This document shows positions 1 through 11,400 of a stretch of DNA of 64,000 nucleotides, piece by piece. Position 1 is the first letter of the stretch, and each line of letters starts with the position of its first letter. The notes below the pieces were generated by a model, which did not search any database, was not told the DNA's origin, and was given only the letters and a program-made list of their open reading frames with translations. Source of the stretch: Coriobacteriaceae bacterium (GTDB taxonomy: Bacteria; Actinomycetota; Coriobacteriia; Coriobacteriales; Atopobiaceae); the NCBI GenBank assembly GCA_004557505.1, contig SFGZ01000002.1, positions 124,001 to 188,000 on the forward strand, given 5' to 3'. The position numbers and the translations under genes were made by a program.

Positions 1-2
1 TT

Positions 3-701
3 TTTGCAGCGGAGGGGGCCAAGGTGTATGCCGTCGCCAGAAGGGCGGAGAGGCTGCATGGTCTGGTTGAGAAGAGCAAGTCCGAGGGCAACCCCGGCCA
101 GATCATCCCGGCGGCAGGCGACGTTAGCAAGAAGGAGGACGTCGAGAACGTCATCGCGACGATCAAGTCCAACGACGGGAAGCTCGACGTCCTGGTGTGC
201 AACGCGGGCGTCATGGACAAGTTCGAGCCGATCACCGATCTTACGGAGGAAGCGTTTGACCGTATCATCGACATTAACGTAAAGGGGAACGCACGGCTCT
301 TCAAGTATGCCATCCCCCTGATGAAAGACGGCGGCAGCATCGTGGCGACCACCTCCATCGCGGGCATACGCGGTGGTAAGGCCGGCGCTGCCTATACCAT
401 GTCTAAGCACGCCCTCAACGGTCTGGTGAAGAATACGGCTGCCATGTATGGCAACAAGAACATCCGCTGCAACGCAGTCGCGCCGGGCGGCATTGAAACA
501 GAGATGGTGGCGAGCCTGACTGCTCCCGACGCAGGCATCGACGCCGAAGGCATGGAGGTGATCGGCAAGGGAGCGAGCATCAAGAAGATGAGCGCCACGG
601 CAAAGGAGATAGCCGATAACATCGTGTTCCTGGCTTCCGACCGTGCCTCGAACATCAACGGCCTGATCATGGTCTCCGATGCAGGACTGACCAACATGTA
701 A
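3..701 (+). CDS. SDR-family NAD(P)-dependent oxidoreductase (5' end outside window)
   Basis: The reading frame is open from the first bases of the window, so the true start and the glycine-rich cofactor loop lie upstream; 232 residues are visible. Visible SDR hallmarks are the NAG motif in VCNAGVM, a Ser in TTSIAGIRGG and the YxxxK pair in YTMSKHAL, in the usual order. After the active site come NIRCNAVAPGGIETEM and a typical C-terminal GLIMVSDAG, as in FabG-like short-chain reductases. The substrate cannot be named. The gene ends 78 bases before the convergent TetR gene; the stretch between (gcatctggagag-type inverted bases near 751-779) may hold a terminator. Confidence 0.9.
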   Translation, partial: FAAEGAKVYAVARRAERLHGLVEKSKSEGNPGQIIPAAGDVSKKEDVENVIATIKSNDGKLDVLVCNAGVMDKFEPITDLTEEAFDRIIDINVKGNARLFKYAIPLMKDGGSIVATTSIAGIRGGKAGAAYTMSKHALNGLVKNTAAMYGNKNIRCNAVAPGGIETEMVASLTAPDAGIDAEGMEVIGKGASIKKMSATAKEIADNIVFLASDRASNINGLIMVSDAGLTNM

Positions 702-779
702 CCCGGCCCGACGGTCTTTCTCGGGCCTTGGCGAACGGAACTCCTCTCCGGATGCGCTTGATCGCATCTGGAGAGTTTT

Positions 780-1361
780 TCATCCGCCTAGGATGACCCT
801 AAAGACCTTTCGCAGCGTATCCTTCTCCCTTTCAAAGATCTCCTTTGCGTCGAGGGCGTACATGCCCAGAAACAGGCTGTTGAGAAATGCGTTGAAGAAG
901 TCGGACTTCCAAGTGTCTTCCACCTTGAGGCCGCATTCCTCAAAGTGCCTGCTCATCAGCTCTATCGAATCGTCATACAACTTGTCGTAGAGCTCGCGAA
1001 GGGCCTTGTCCTGCCGCATCTCCTGCAAGAGCATGACGTAGATGTTCTTCAGCTCATTTTCGTCAAGGATCCTGTTCAGAGTGATCTCGACGAGCGTCTC
1101 CTTGGCGTCCACACCCGCATGTTCTGAGATGTATCCATTGTTCTCGCTGATGCGATACATGTTCCCAGCCATCATAAGGTCGTAGAGAATCTCCACCTTG
1201 TCATGGTAGTGATGGTAAAACCCGCCGCGAGAAAGGCCGGACGCCTCAATGATATCCGTCAGGGTGCAATTCCCATAGCCCTTTTCGTTGAACAGCCTTA
1301 TCGCGACTTCCTGAATCTCCCGTTTCCGCTCGTCCGCCCGCAGCCTTCTCCGCTTTGCCAT
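780..1361 (-). CDS. TetR/AcrR-family transcriptional regulator
   Basis: 193 residues, usual for TetR repressors. The N-terminal helix-turn-helix is clear at about residues 12-58, with the signature ASGLSRGGFYHHYHDK; the remaining all-helical part would be the ligand-binding and dimer domain. I chose the Met at 1361 because GGAGAGGGG lies directly upstream of it; an earlier in-frame Met at 1385 has no such site. It is divergent from the ABC exporter pair at 1633, so it most likely represses that operon. A palindrome inside the exporter promoter (1520-1533) is the obvious candidate operator. The ligand is unknown. Confidence 0.9.
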   Translation of the reverse strand: MAKRRRLRADERKREIQEVAIRLFNEKGYGNCTLTDIIEASGLSRGGFYHHYHDKVEILYDLMMAGNMYRISENNGYISEHAGVDAKETLVEITLNRILDENELKNIYVMLLQEMRQDKALRELYDKLYDDSIELMSRHFEECGLKVEDTWKSDFFNAFLNSLFLGMYALDAKEIFEREKDTLRKVFRVILGG

Positions 1362-1511
1362 GCCCCTCTCCTCTGGTCGATCCACCCAAAGCCAACCCTC
1401 AGGTCCAACAGTCTAGCCAACGGACGCCCAGCGGCAGCTGCGCCGTCCTTCGCATGATACGATTCCCGGCACCCGCGCCTGGGCTGAGCGGACTCCAAAA
1501 GGGCAGTTCTC

Positions 1512-1540
1512 TTGACTACCGACAATAATGTCGCTATAAC
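1512..1540 (+). promoter_or_regulatory. Sigma-70 promoter with an internal palindrome, candidate TetR operator
   Basis: TTGACT (1512-1517), a 17-base spacer and TATAAC (1535-1540) make a near-consensus promoter pointing at the ABC exporter genes. The spacer contains CGACA-ATAA-TGTCG (1520-1533), a 5+4+5 inverted repeat placed where a bound repressor would block RNA polymerase. Confidence 0.6.
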
Positions 1541-1632
1541 TGAACCACAAAGTTAGCCAGGTCTAATTATCTAGGTTAACAGAGACATCGGCCGTTCAGG
1601 TGTGGGCGTGGATGCCTAAGGAGGTATGTTCA

Positions 1633-3354
1633 GTGGACCTAGTAATGCAGTATGTGAGAAAGAGGAGCGGCAGCTATCTCGCGTCGATCCTTCTGGCGAT
1701 AGCAGGCGTCGTCGCAAATCTCCTTGCCTATGTCTGCATGGCAAAAGTCATTGTGGGCTTGATTTCGGGCACGCAGGCCTTCGATTTCTATCGCACCAAC
1801 TGCCTTGTGATCCTCGCGCTGCTCGTCGCGAAGGAAGTGGCGTCGGGTGCCTCGACGACCATCTCCCACAAGGCGACGTTCAAGGCGCTTGGGGACATAC
1901 GGAGCGATATTTCGCAAAAGCTATTCAATATGCCCTTGGGAGACATCCTGGCAAGGCCTTCGGGGGAGCTCAAGAACATCATCGTTGAGCAGGTGGACAG
2001 CATGGAAACCTCGCTTGCCCACGTGGTCCCGGAGTTCACGGCAAACTTGGTGGGGCCGCTGCTTCTGCTCATCTACATGTTTGTGCTCGACTGGAGGCTC
2101 GCCCTTCTTTCCCTGGTCCCCCTTGTCGTTGGCATGGGCGTCATGATGAGCGTGATGAACAACGCCTATCAGGAGCAATACAAGAAGTCGGTCGCCATCG
2201 GCCAAAGGATGAACAGCGCGATTGTGGAGTACATCAATGGCATAGAGGTCATCAAGACGTTCAACCAGGGAGAGAACTCGTACAAGAAGTTCTCTGACGC
2301 CGTCTATGACAACGCGCGGTTTTACTACGACTGGATGGGCAGCACCATGACGCGCGTCGCGATTGGCCGGCTGCTCTCGCCCATGGGCATCCTTACGGTG
2401 ATCCCCTTCGGCATCTTGTTCTACCTCAACGGCAGCGTAGATGTAGCCAACCTCATCACGTTGACCATCCTGTCCTTCTCGACGGTCGCAAGTATCATAA
2501 AAGTGATGAACTACGTGGATGACTTGGCCCGGATCGGCACCATAACCGGGGAGATCGACAAAATCCTGCAGTCAAGGGAACTGGATAACGCCGACACAGG
2601 CAAAAGCCCACAAGACAACACGGTCAGGCTTGAGGGCGTGGACTTTTCCTACGAAGAGGGGGAGAAGGTCATCGATGGGATCGACATGACCATAGAGCCC
2701 GGCTGCGTATCCGCCCTTGTGGGGCCGTCCGGATCTGGGAAATCCACGCTCGCCAAGCTCATTGCGGGATTTTGGAACGTCGACAAGGGCGCCATCTCCA
2801 TAGGCGGCGTCGACACGAGGGACCTGTCGCTCAAGCAGCTGTCCTCGCTCGTCTCCTATGTCTCGCAGGACAACTTCCTCTTTGACCTCTCGGTGAGAGA
2901 CAACATCAGGATTGGCAAAAGGGATGCAACCGACGAAGAGGTGGAGGAGATAGCGAAGAAGTCGGCCTGCCACGAGTTCATTCAAAACCTGTCCCAGGGC
3001 TACGACACCATTGTGGGAGAGGGTGGAGGCCACCTGTCAGGCGGCGAAAGGCAGAGGATCTCGATTGCCAGGGCCATGCTCAAAGACGCCCCCATCATCA
3101 TTTTGGACGAGGCCACCTCATACGTCGATCCGGAAAACGAGGCCATACTCCAAGCGGCGATCGGCAATCTCGTCAAGGGGAAGACCTTGATCATCATCGC
3201 CCATCGGCTCAAGACCGTGGTGGACGCCGACAAGATCTTTGTCATCCACGAGGGGCGCGTGGAGAACAGCGGCACCCACCAGGAGCTTTTGGACGGCTCC
3301 CCGCTTTACAGGCAGATGTACGAGGCAAGCCAGAGGGGGACAGACAATGCTTAA
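1633..3354 (+). CDS. ABC transporter, fused membrane and ATPase half (first of pair)
   Basis: 573 residues: an exporter-type transmembrane domain (about residues 1-320) followed by an ATPase domain. Visible ATPase motifs are Walker A GPSGSGKST (364-372), the signature LSGGERQRIS (from 468), Walker B IIILDEA and the switch His in IIAHRL. The GTG at 1633 is preferred because AAGGAGGT lies 8 bases upstream; in-frame starts at 1600 and 1612 lack a site. The next gene overlaps it by 8 bases and encodes the partner half, so they probably form a heterodimer. The DEATSYVDPENE stretch resembles exporter-fold transporters of the YbtP/YbtQ or IrtA/IrtB kind, some of which import metallophores, but the substrate cannot be read from the sequence. 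Confidence 0.9.
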   Translation: MDLVMQYVRKRSGSYLASILLAIAGVVANLLAYVCMAKVIVGLISGTQAFDFYRTNCLVILALLVAKEVASGASTTISHKATFKALGDIRSDISQKLFNMPLGDILARPSGELKNIIVEQVDSMETSLAHVVPEFTANLVGPLLLLIYMFVLDWRLALLSLVPLVVGMGVMMSVMNNAYQEQYKKSVAIGQRMNSAIVEYINGIEVIKTFNQGENSYKKFSDAVYDNARFYYDWMGSTMTRVAIGRLLSPMGILTVIPFGILFYLNGSVDVANLITLTILSFSTVASIIKVMNYVDDLARIGTITGEIDKILQSRELDNADTGKSPQDNTVRLEGVDFSYEEGEKVIDGIDMTIEPGCVSALVGPSGSGKSTLAKLIAGFWNVDKGAISIGGVDTRDLSLKQLSSLVSYVSQDNFLFDLSVRDNIRIGKRDATDEEVEEIAKKSACHEFIQNLSQGYDTIVGEGGGHLSGGERQRISIARAMLKDAPIIILDEATSYVDPENEAILQAAIGNLVKGKTLIIIAHRLKTVVDADKIFVIHEGRVENSGTHQELLDGSPLYRQMYEASQRGTDNA

Positions 3355-5083
3355 GGTATTCAAAAAGATATGGAACTTCTCGGCAAAAGAGCGGGGAAAC
3401 ATCAGAGGCTCAATCATCTCCGGGTTTCTGCACGCACTCTTCAATGCCGTTCAATTTGGCGCTATCTACTACATGCTCCTTGCCATTTTCAAGGGCACCG
3501 TAAGCTACCGGAGCGTATGGATAAGCTTTCTCATCCTCCTTGTTGCGCTTTGCGGGATGATCCTCACCCAAAAGGTCACGCAGATGAAGCAGACGCATGC
3601 GGGGTACTTTGCGGCGGCCCACAACAGGATGGAGATAGGCGAGAAGATCAAGAGGGTCCCGATGGGCTTCTTCTCGGATTATAGCCTGGGCAGACTTACG
3701 AGCATTGCGACAAGCAGCCTGAGCCTTGCCGAACAGTGGGTTCCCATGCTGCTGGTCCTGGTTTTGGGCGGCACGCTGAATACGCTGGTATTCGTCCTCT
3801 GCACGATCGCCTTTAATGTACGGATTGGCCTCATCGCGGCCGCCGGCGTCCTGGTGTTCTTCATCGTCACCTCCTGCATGGAGAGGAAGTCCGTGGCCAA
3901 CGCCAAGAGGGTGAGCGAGACCCAGGCGGATCTCACCAAGAATGTCCTCTCCACCGTTCAGGGCATGCAGGTCATCAAGTCCTACGACCTTGGCGGCGAG
4001 AACAACAGGCAGCTCAAAGAGTCCATCGCCACATATTCCGACCTGCTGCTGAACATGGAAACGGGCATGATCCCCTTCACCGTCCTGCAAAGGATCGTCA
4101 TGGGGGTGACGACCGTTGCCATGGTCTTTGCGTCAATCCAGCTCCACTTTTCGGGAGGGCTTCCCATAGTGGATGCAATCCTGATGATCATGGCAAGCTT
4201 TGTGATCTTCGAGGGCCTGATAGGGGCGGGCTCCAACATGGCGGTGCTCCGGGCGACGGAGAACGTCATCGACTCCCTCGACTTTGTCAAAGAAATTCCC
4301 GACATGGCGGAGGGCAGCGTGAAAGAGCCCATGCGTCAGCATGACATCGAGTTCAAGCACGTCTCCTTTGCCTACGACGAGCGCAAGATCCTGGACGACG
4401 TCTCCTGCCTGATTAGGGAGAACAGCCTGACCGCCATCGTCGGACCGTCCGGCTCGGGGAAAACCACGTTCTGCAATTTGATCGCACGGTTCTGGGACGT
4501 GAGCTCCGGTGAGATTGCGATAGGCGGGAAGGATATCAAGGACTATCGAATCGAGAGGCTCATGGGCTCCATCTCCATGGTCTTCCAGAATGTCTACCTC
4601 TTTGCGGATACGGTCGAGAACAACATCAAGTTCGGCACGCCCGAGGCGAGCGAGGAGGACGTCATCGCCGCCGCGAAGAAGGCCCAGTGCCACGACTTCA
4701 TCATGGCTCTCCCCGACGGCTACCAGACGGTCATCGGCGAAGGCGGCTCCAGCCTTTCCGGCGGGGAGAAGCAGCGGATCTCCATCGCCCGCGCCATGCT
4801 TAAGAATGCTCCGCTCATCATCTTTGATGAGGCGACGGCAAACGTCGATCCGGAAAACGAGGACAAGCTCCAGAAGGCCATAGAGAGCCTTACCCAGGAC
4901 AAGACGGTCATCATGATCGCCCACCGCCTGAAGACCATACGCAACGCCGACCAGATCCTGGTCCTGCATGACGGCAGGATCGAGCAGAGGGGCAACCACG
5001 AGGAGCTGATGCGCTCCGGCGGGCTGTACAGGGATCTCGTCGAGGCGAGGGCCACGGCAGAGAGCTGGAGACTGGGGAACTAG
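3347..5083 (+). CDS. ABC transporter, fused membrane and ATPase half (second of pair)
   Basis: 578 residues with the same architecture as its upstream partner. It has an N-terminal membrane domain and a C-terminal ATPase with GPSGSGKTT, LSGGEKQRIS, LIIFDEATANVDPENE and IAHRLKT. The ATG at 3347 sits inside the end of the upstream gene with GAGGGG just before it, indicating translational coupling and a heterodimeric transporter. Both ATPase sites look intact, unlike many heterodimeric exporters where one site is degenerate. Direction of transport and substrate are not determinable. Control by the divergent TetR gene is likely. Confidence 0.9.
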   Translation: MLKVFKKIWNFSAKERGNIRGSIISGFLHALFNAVQFGAIYYMLLAIFKGTVSYRSVWISFLILLVALCGMILTQKVTQMKQTHAGYFAAAHNRMEIGEKIKRVPMGFFSDYSLGRLTSIATSSLSLAEQWVPMLLVLVLGGTLNTLVFVLCTIAFNVRIGLIAAAGVLVFFIVTSCMERKSVANAKRVSETQADLTKNVLSTVQGMQVIKSYDLGGENNRQLKESIATYSDLLLNMETGMIPFTVLQRIVMGVTTVAMVFASIQLHFSGGLPIVDAILMIMASFVIFEGLIGAGSNMAVLRATENVIDSLDFVKEIPDMAEGSVKEPMRQHDIEFKHVSFAYDERKILDDVSCLIRENSLTAIVGPSGSGKTTFCNLIARFWDVSSGEIAIGGKDIKDYRIERLMGSISMVFQNVYLFADTVENNIKFGTPEASEEDVIAAAKKAQCHDFIMALPDGYQTVIGEGGSSLSGGEKQRISIARAMLKNAPLIIFDEATANVDPENEDKLQKAIESLTQDKTVIMIAHRLKTIRNADQILVLHDGRIEQRGNHEELMRSGGLYRDLVEARATAESWRLGN

Positions 5084-5418
5084 CGCTTCGCCCGGCTAGC
5101 AGACGCCCGGCGCTCCCATCTTCTGGCCCACGCGGCACCCGGTGCCGAGGCGCGACGGGGGAGCGCCAACGCGGGCGTATGCCCAGCCGGGCGCAGCCGC
5201 GGCCACGCTCGATTGGTCTCATAATTTAATACCAGTTAGATACCACTTAACGAGTACTTAAAGCCGCCGACCGGAATCCCGCCGCCGCGTGCCTTCCGCC
5301 CTCCCGGCCGAAAATAAAGTGGGAGGGGTTACGGTCCGTTTCAGCCTGTAAAGGCGGATTGGCAGCCTCTCCCCGCACACGAACGCCGGGAGGGGCTGCA
5401 CGGGAGAAGGCAGGTCAT
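5084..5418. other. Intergenic stretch between ABC pair and GH31 gene
   Basis: About 335 bases with no convincing gene. The first half is GC-rich with several short inverted repeats. Bases 5215-5275 are AT-rich (cataatttaataccagtt and on) and are the probable promoter region for the GH31 gene. The end carries a strong hairpin (5362-5399) and the ribosome binding site. Confidence 0.5.
5362..5399 (+). promoter_or_regulatory. 12-bp hairpin just upstream of the GH31 ribosome binding site
   Basis: GCAGCCTCTCCC (5362-5373) pairs with GGGAGGGGCTGC (5388-5399), all positions paired with one G-U, around a 14-base loop. It ends only a few bases before GGGAGAAGG, the presumed ribosome binding site, so it could affect translation or mRNA stability. 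No T-run follows, so it is not a standard terminator. Confidence 0.5.
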
Positions 5419-8400
5419 ATGGCATTCGGCGAATTCAACCTCTTCAGATCGGGCGGCGGGGGATCGGCGCTCGAGGGCGCGCTTGTCATCTCCACGCTCA
5501 TCCTTGTGGCGGCGCTGACCTTCGCCGCCCCCACACCGGCCTTGGCCGCCACCTACTCCGGCGCGCTCAAGGCGGTCGAGGCGGCGTCGCTCGACACGGC
5601 CGGCGGCAACGTCGTCAACATCACCTTCAACGATGGCGTCCGCGGTCGCATCACCTTCCTGGATGACGGCATCTTTCGCTACAGCGTCGACCCGACGGGC
5701 GAGTTTTCCGAGTACGCCACCCCGCGCAAGCCGGAGCATGTCGCGAAGATCCAGGCCCAGCCGGACTCCTCCGACGTCTACGGGCATCCCCAGGCGAGCG
5801 TCTCCGAGTCCGATGGCAAGATCGTCATAGCGTCGGGCACGACCTCGATCGAGTTCGACAAGGCAAGCGCCAAGATGACCGTCAAGCGCGACGGCAAGGT
5901 TGTCATGGAGGAGAGGTCCCCGCTGGACATCGGCGATTCGGCGACCACCCAGACGCTCGTGAGACACGATGGCGAGGACTTCTTCGGCGGCGGCACCCAG
6001 AACGGGCGCTTCATCCACACGGGCACCACCATCGACATCTCCAACGAGAGCAACTGGGTCGACGGGGGCGTTGCCAGCCCCAGCCCGTTCTACTGGTCCG
6101 ACGCGGGCTACGGCGTCCTGCGCAACACCTTCCAGGACGGATCGTATGACTTTGGGGCCACGGCCCCCGACACCATCACGACCCGCCACGACGAGGCAAA
6201 GCTCGATGCGTACTACTTCGTGGCCGACGCCGCGTCCGGCTCCACCACCGCCTCGGTCGCCCAGGACCTGCTGAAGGGCTACTTCAAGGTCACCGGCAAT
6301 CCGGTCCTGCTTCCCGAGTATGCGTTCTACGTGGGCCACCTCAACGCCTGGAACCGCGACATGTGGTCCGGCGCGGCCATGAGCGGCTACAAGAAGTGGC
6401 AGATCAAGGGCGGCGCCGATTCCTCGGACGCCAACGCCGGCGACATCAAGTACGAATCCGGCGGCACCGGCGTCGAGATGCAGGGGAACAGCCTCGTCGA
6501 GACGCTCAACGGCACCGGTCCCACGGTTGGCACGGAGAACATCCCCGCGGGCGTCACGTACTCCAGGGACTTCTCGGCGCGTGCGCGCCTGGACAGCTAT
6601 GTCGCGAACGACATGCCCCTTGGCTACTTCCTGCCGAACGACGGCTACGGCGCGGGCTACGGCCAGAACGGCTACAAGAAGACCGGTGGCGTGAACGCCG
6701 ATGGCTCAAGCACCCAGGAGCGCCTCGACGCCGTTAGGGCCAACGTCCAGAACCTCAAGGAGTTCAGCGACTATGCCGCCGAGCACGGCGTCGCGACCGG
6801 CCTGTGGACGCAGTCGGACCTCAAGCCGACCTCAGACCCCGGCACCGAGTGGCAGCTGCTGCGCGACTTCGATCAGGAGGTCACCACGGGTGGCGTTACC
6901 ACGCTCAAGACCGACGTTGCCTGGGTTGGCCCCGGCTACTCCTTTGCGCTGAACGGAACCAAGACTGCCTACGACACCGTGACCGACAAGGCCTCCAAGC
7001 GCCCGAACATCATCACGCTCGACGGCTGGGCCGGCACGCAGCGCTATGCCGCCATCTGGACCGGCGACCAGTCGGGTGGGAACTGGGAGTACATCCGCTT
7101 CCACGTGCCCACCTACATTGGTCAGTCGCTCGCCGGCAACCCGAACATAGGCTCGGATAACGACGGCATCTTCGGCGGCAACCCGGTCATCGCCACCCGC
7201 GACTACCAGTGGAAGTCCTTTGCTCCGCTCATGCTCGACATGGACGGGTGGGGCAGCTACGTCAAGTCCCCGCAGACGCACGGCGACCCCTACACGGGCA
7301 TCTCCCGCATGTACCTCAAGCTCAAGTCCCAGCTCATGCCCTACATCTACACCACGGCGGCGAGCGCGGCCAACATCGACACGGGCAACGGCGACGCGGG
7401 CCTGCCCACCGTGCGCGCCATCCTGCTCTCCGATGACTCCGACTACGCGCAGAGCACCGCGACGCAATACGAGTACACCCTCGGCGAGGACTTCCTCGTC
7501 GCGCCCATCGTGCAGAACACCAGAGGCGACGACTCCAACGGCGGCGTGGGCGATGGCAACGACGTCCGCAATGGCATCTACCTGCCAGGCGACGCGAACA
7601 GCATCTGGATCGACTACTTCACGGGCAAGCAGTACCGTGGCGGCCAGGTGCTCAACAGCTTCGACGCGCCGCTGTGGAAGCTCCCGGTGTTCGTGAAGGC
7701 CAACGCCATCATCCCCATGTACCAGCCGAACAACAACCCCAACGACGTCGACCGCAGCATCCGCAACGTCGAGTTCTTTGCGACGGCCGGCGAGAACAGC
7801 TACACGCAGTACGAGGATGACGGCATCTTCATCGACGCCGACCTCAAGGAGTCAAACGACAAGGAATACGGCACCGAGAACAAGGTGAGCTACGGCGGCC
7901 ACGTGTCCACCACGTACACCTCCAAGGTCGACGCCTCCGGCAAGGCCGTGTTCACCGCCGAGAAGTCCCAGGGCGGGTACGCGGGCTACGAGAAGGACCG
8001 CACCACCACGTTCATCGCGAACGTGTCCGAAGAGCCCACATCCATCGTGGCAAAGAACGGCGACGAGGAGCTTAAGGAGCGGGAGGTCGACACCCAGGCC
8101 GCGTTTGACGCCGCCGTGCCTGCCGAGGGCGAGTTCGTGGTGTTCTACAACGAGCGCCCCAACCTCAACTACGGCGCATCCTCCGCGGCGTCCGATGCCG
8201 TGAGGGCGGAGAAGTTCTCCAGCCAGGAGATCCCCACCACACCAAAGCTGTACGTGAAGTTCGCCAAGACCGACGTCCAGGCCAACAGGCAGACCCTCGA
8301 GCTGGGCGGCTTCAAAAACGACGGCGTCCTCGACGCCAACGTCGAGGACGCCTCCCTCGAGGCGCCCGTGCTCAAGACCCCCACGGAGGAGGACGGCGAC

Positions 8401-11400
8401 CTCACGCCCACGAGCTTCAGGCTGTCCTGGGACAAGGTGGACGGGGCCACCAGCTACGAGCTCATGATCGACGGCGCGCTCAACAGCGTCCCCGCCGGCA
8501 CGGACGAGCACCCCGTCACCTCCTTCACCGCCACCGACCAGGCGTACAACAGCACGCACAAGGTGAGGATCCGCCAGCGCACCGCCACGGGCTTCTCCAG
8601 ATGGAGCGACGAGATGACCGTCGTCACGCTGCAGGATCCGTGGCGCAACGTGCCGCAGCCCGAGTCCGTCGACTGGAAGCACGGTGATTCCTGGGGCGGC
8701 CTCGCGAACGCCTTCGACCACAACCGGAACACGATGTTCCACTCCACGGGCGACGCCGTGGGCAAGCCGATGACGATCGACTACGGCAGGGGCTACCAGC
8801 TCGACCGCTTCGTCTACACGCCGCGTCAGGACGGCGGTAACGGCAACGTGTCACGCATGAAGGTGGAGACGAGCCTTGACGGCGTTCACTGGCAGGACCA
8901 TGGCGTCGCCGAATGGGACAACGGGAACGTCGATGACAAGGCCGTGAGCCTCAAGGGGTCCTTCGCGCGCTACCTGCGCCTGACGGTCGATGGGTCAATA
9001 GGCAACTTCTTCTCCGCCGGCGAGCTGGCGCTGTACAAGGCGGACGGCTCCACGCCCTTCGAGATAGGCTCCATCGCGGGAGACGGGGCGGTCAACGATA
9101 CCGACTACCAGCACCTCAGTGGCAACTGCCTGGGCCGCGAGAACCGCGCGCCGCTCGACACGGATTGGAGCGCGCACATTGCGGCCCACGGCGCGGACTT
9201 CAACCTCAACGATGCCTACGACGTCTACGACATGGCCTTTACCATGTCGAAGCTCGACGGTGGAACCACCAGGTCCGGCAAGGTGGGTGGCGGCATCGTG
9301 GTTGTCCCCGACAAGGCCGAGGTGGCAGCTGGTGACACCGTGAACGTCGACCTGTATGCCGATGGTCTTGTGAACGCCAACGCCGTGGGGGCGCTCGTCC
9401 ACTTCCCAGACGATCAGTTCGAGTTCGTGGGCGACAGCCTAAAGGCAAGCCCCTATCTGGCGGGGATGGAGAACAAGTCCAAGGTGACGACCAACTTTGA
9501 GGACGGCAACCAGTCGGTCAACATCGCCATCCTCAACAGGGGAGACAAGGATCTGTACAACGGGTCCGTCGTCCTCGCGTCCTTCAAGCTCAGGGCCAAG
9601 CGGGACGGCGCGGTCAGGCTGCCGTCGACGGCCTGGGCGGTTGGTCCCACCCTCGACTTTGTCGAGGCCGCCGACGACGGGACCGTCACCTATCCGGATG
9701 CCCCGCAGCCCCAGTCGGGCGAGCTTGCGATGGACGATGTCACCACCACCATCACCAACGCCGCCCTGCCCGTCGACGATGGCGGTAACGTGGCAAAGAT
9801 GAGCCAGGGCGGCAGCTTTGCCCCGCTGTTCGACGGCGTGGAATACCACGACGGCTATGCCGGCTCCGGCGTCTTCGAGTTCAAGTGGGGGGCCGAGACC
9901 CCTGAGGTCTCCGTGCCCGTGACGCTTCACTTTGACGTGAAGCAGAACCGCGCGCTCGATGCCGTGGAGGTCGTGAACCGCAAAAACGCCTCTGGGGTTG
10001 TCGGAGGAAACGGCTACATCAAGAGGATGAGGGGGACGATCCTCTTCGAGGATGGCAGCTCGCAGGTCTTCGAGGGCGGGGACTTCGATACCGCACAGCC
10101 CGTCTACACCCTGGTCCCAAGCGCCGAGAACGCGGCCAAGAAGGTCGATCGCGTGGACGTCGAGGTGCTCGAGACAAACGGGGGGCCGCACCTCCTCACC
10201 ATCTCCGAGGTTAACTTCACATACACCGACCGGGTCACGCCGGTCGAGTCCGTCGAGCTGGGGGAGAACGCCACGAGCATGTTTGTGGGCGAGCTTGCCA
10301 AGGTGAAGGCAGACGTCATGCCCGCATCGCTCGGCTACAACCAGCTCAAGGTGGAAAGCTCCAATCCCGAGGTCGCAAGCATCGTGACCAAGCAGGTCGG
10401 CGAGAACGTCGTGAGCTTCGTACGCGCCAATTCCGCCGGCAAGGCGACCATCACGGTGAAGTCCGCGCTCGATGAGAGCAAGTCGGCAAGCTACGAGCTT
10501 ACGGTAAGGGAGGGGGTGAACGCCTCCGAGCTCGACGCCGCCCTGGCCGAGGCCCGCAGTTACCTCAAGGACTCCTACGAGCAGGATTCCTATGCCAAGC
10601 TCGCGGCGGCCATGAAGGCAGGCGAGGACCTGTTGAGGGGTGGCGACTACAGCAGCGATCAGGTCGCACGGGCGGCAATCGACATCCGCACCGCCATCAA
10701 GGGCCTTGTGCCCAGGGCGATTGACGAGGGGGAGCTCATCAACACGGAGGAGAACAAGGACGCCGTCTCGGTTGTCGATTTCTCCAGCCAGTGCGAGCCA
10801 GCCGACCTTGAGGACGGCCTGGCGACGAACGTCCTTGACTACCAGGATGATACCTACTGGCACAGCAACTATGTGACCAGCCTGGGAATGCCCCAGCACC
10901 TATCGTTTGACCTTGGGGGTGCCTACGATCTGTCCGGCGTGAAGTTCCTCGCGCGCCAGGGTGGGACCAACGGTGACGTCTTCGAAGCAGCCGTCTATGT
11001 AGCCGACACGGCGGAGGGGCTTGCCACAGCGCCACGCATCGGCGTTTTTAAGTTCAAAAACAACGGCACGGTGCTTGATGGGCGCGACACGTTCAAGGAG
11101 ATGCCGTTCGGGGCCACGGGCCGCTTCGTGAAGCTCGAGGTGCTCCACGCCGGCGGTGCTGCAACTGACCAGTACGCCTCCCTCTCTGAGGTGCGCTTCT
11201 ACGGCACGCGGCACGAGGAGCAGGCTGGGGCGGACATGTCCAGGCTGCGGGAGCTCGTGGACAAGATTGGCAGCGAGCGCCTCGGTGCCGACGACTTCAC
11301 GACCGAGACGTGGACAAAGCTCGAGCTTGCCCTCGCCGACGCCAGGCGCACGCTCGCCGAGGGAACCGCAACGCAGGCCGAAGTGGACTCGCAGCTCGCT

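Noticed and set aside
4..282. Arg/Ser-rich frame overlapping the start of the SDR gene
   Set aside because: It is out of frame with the clear SDR motifs and of shadow-type composition.
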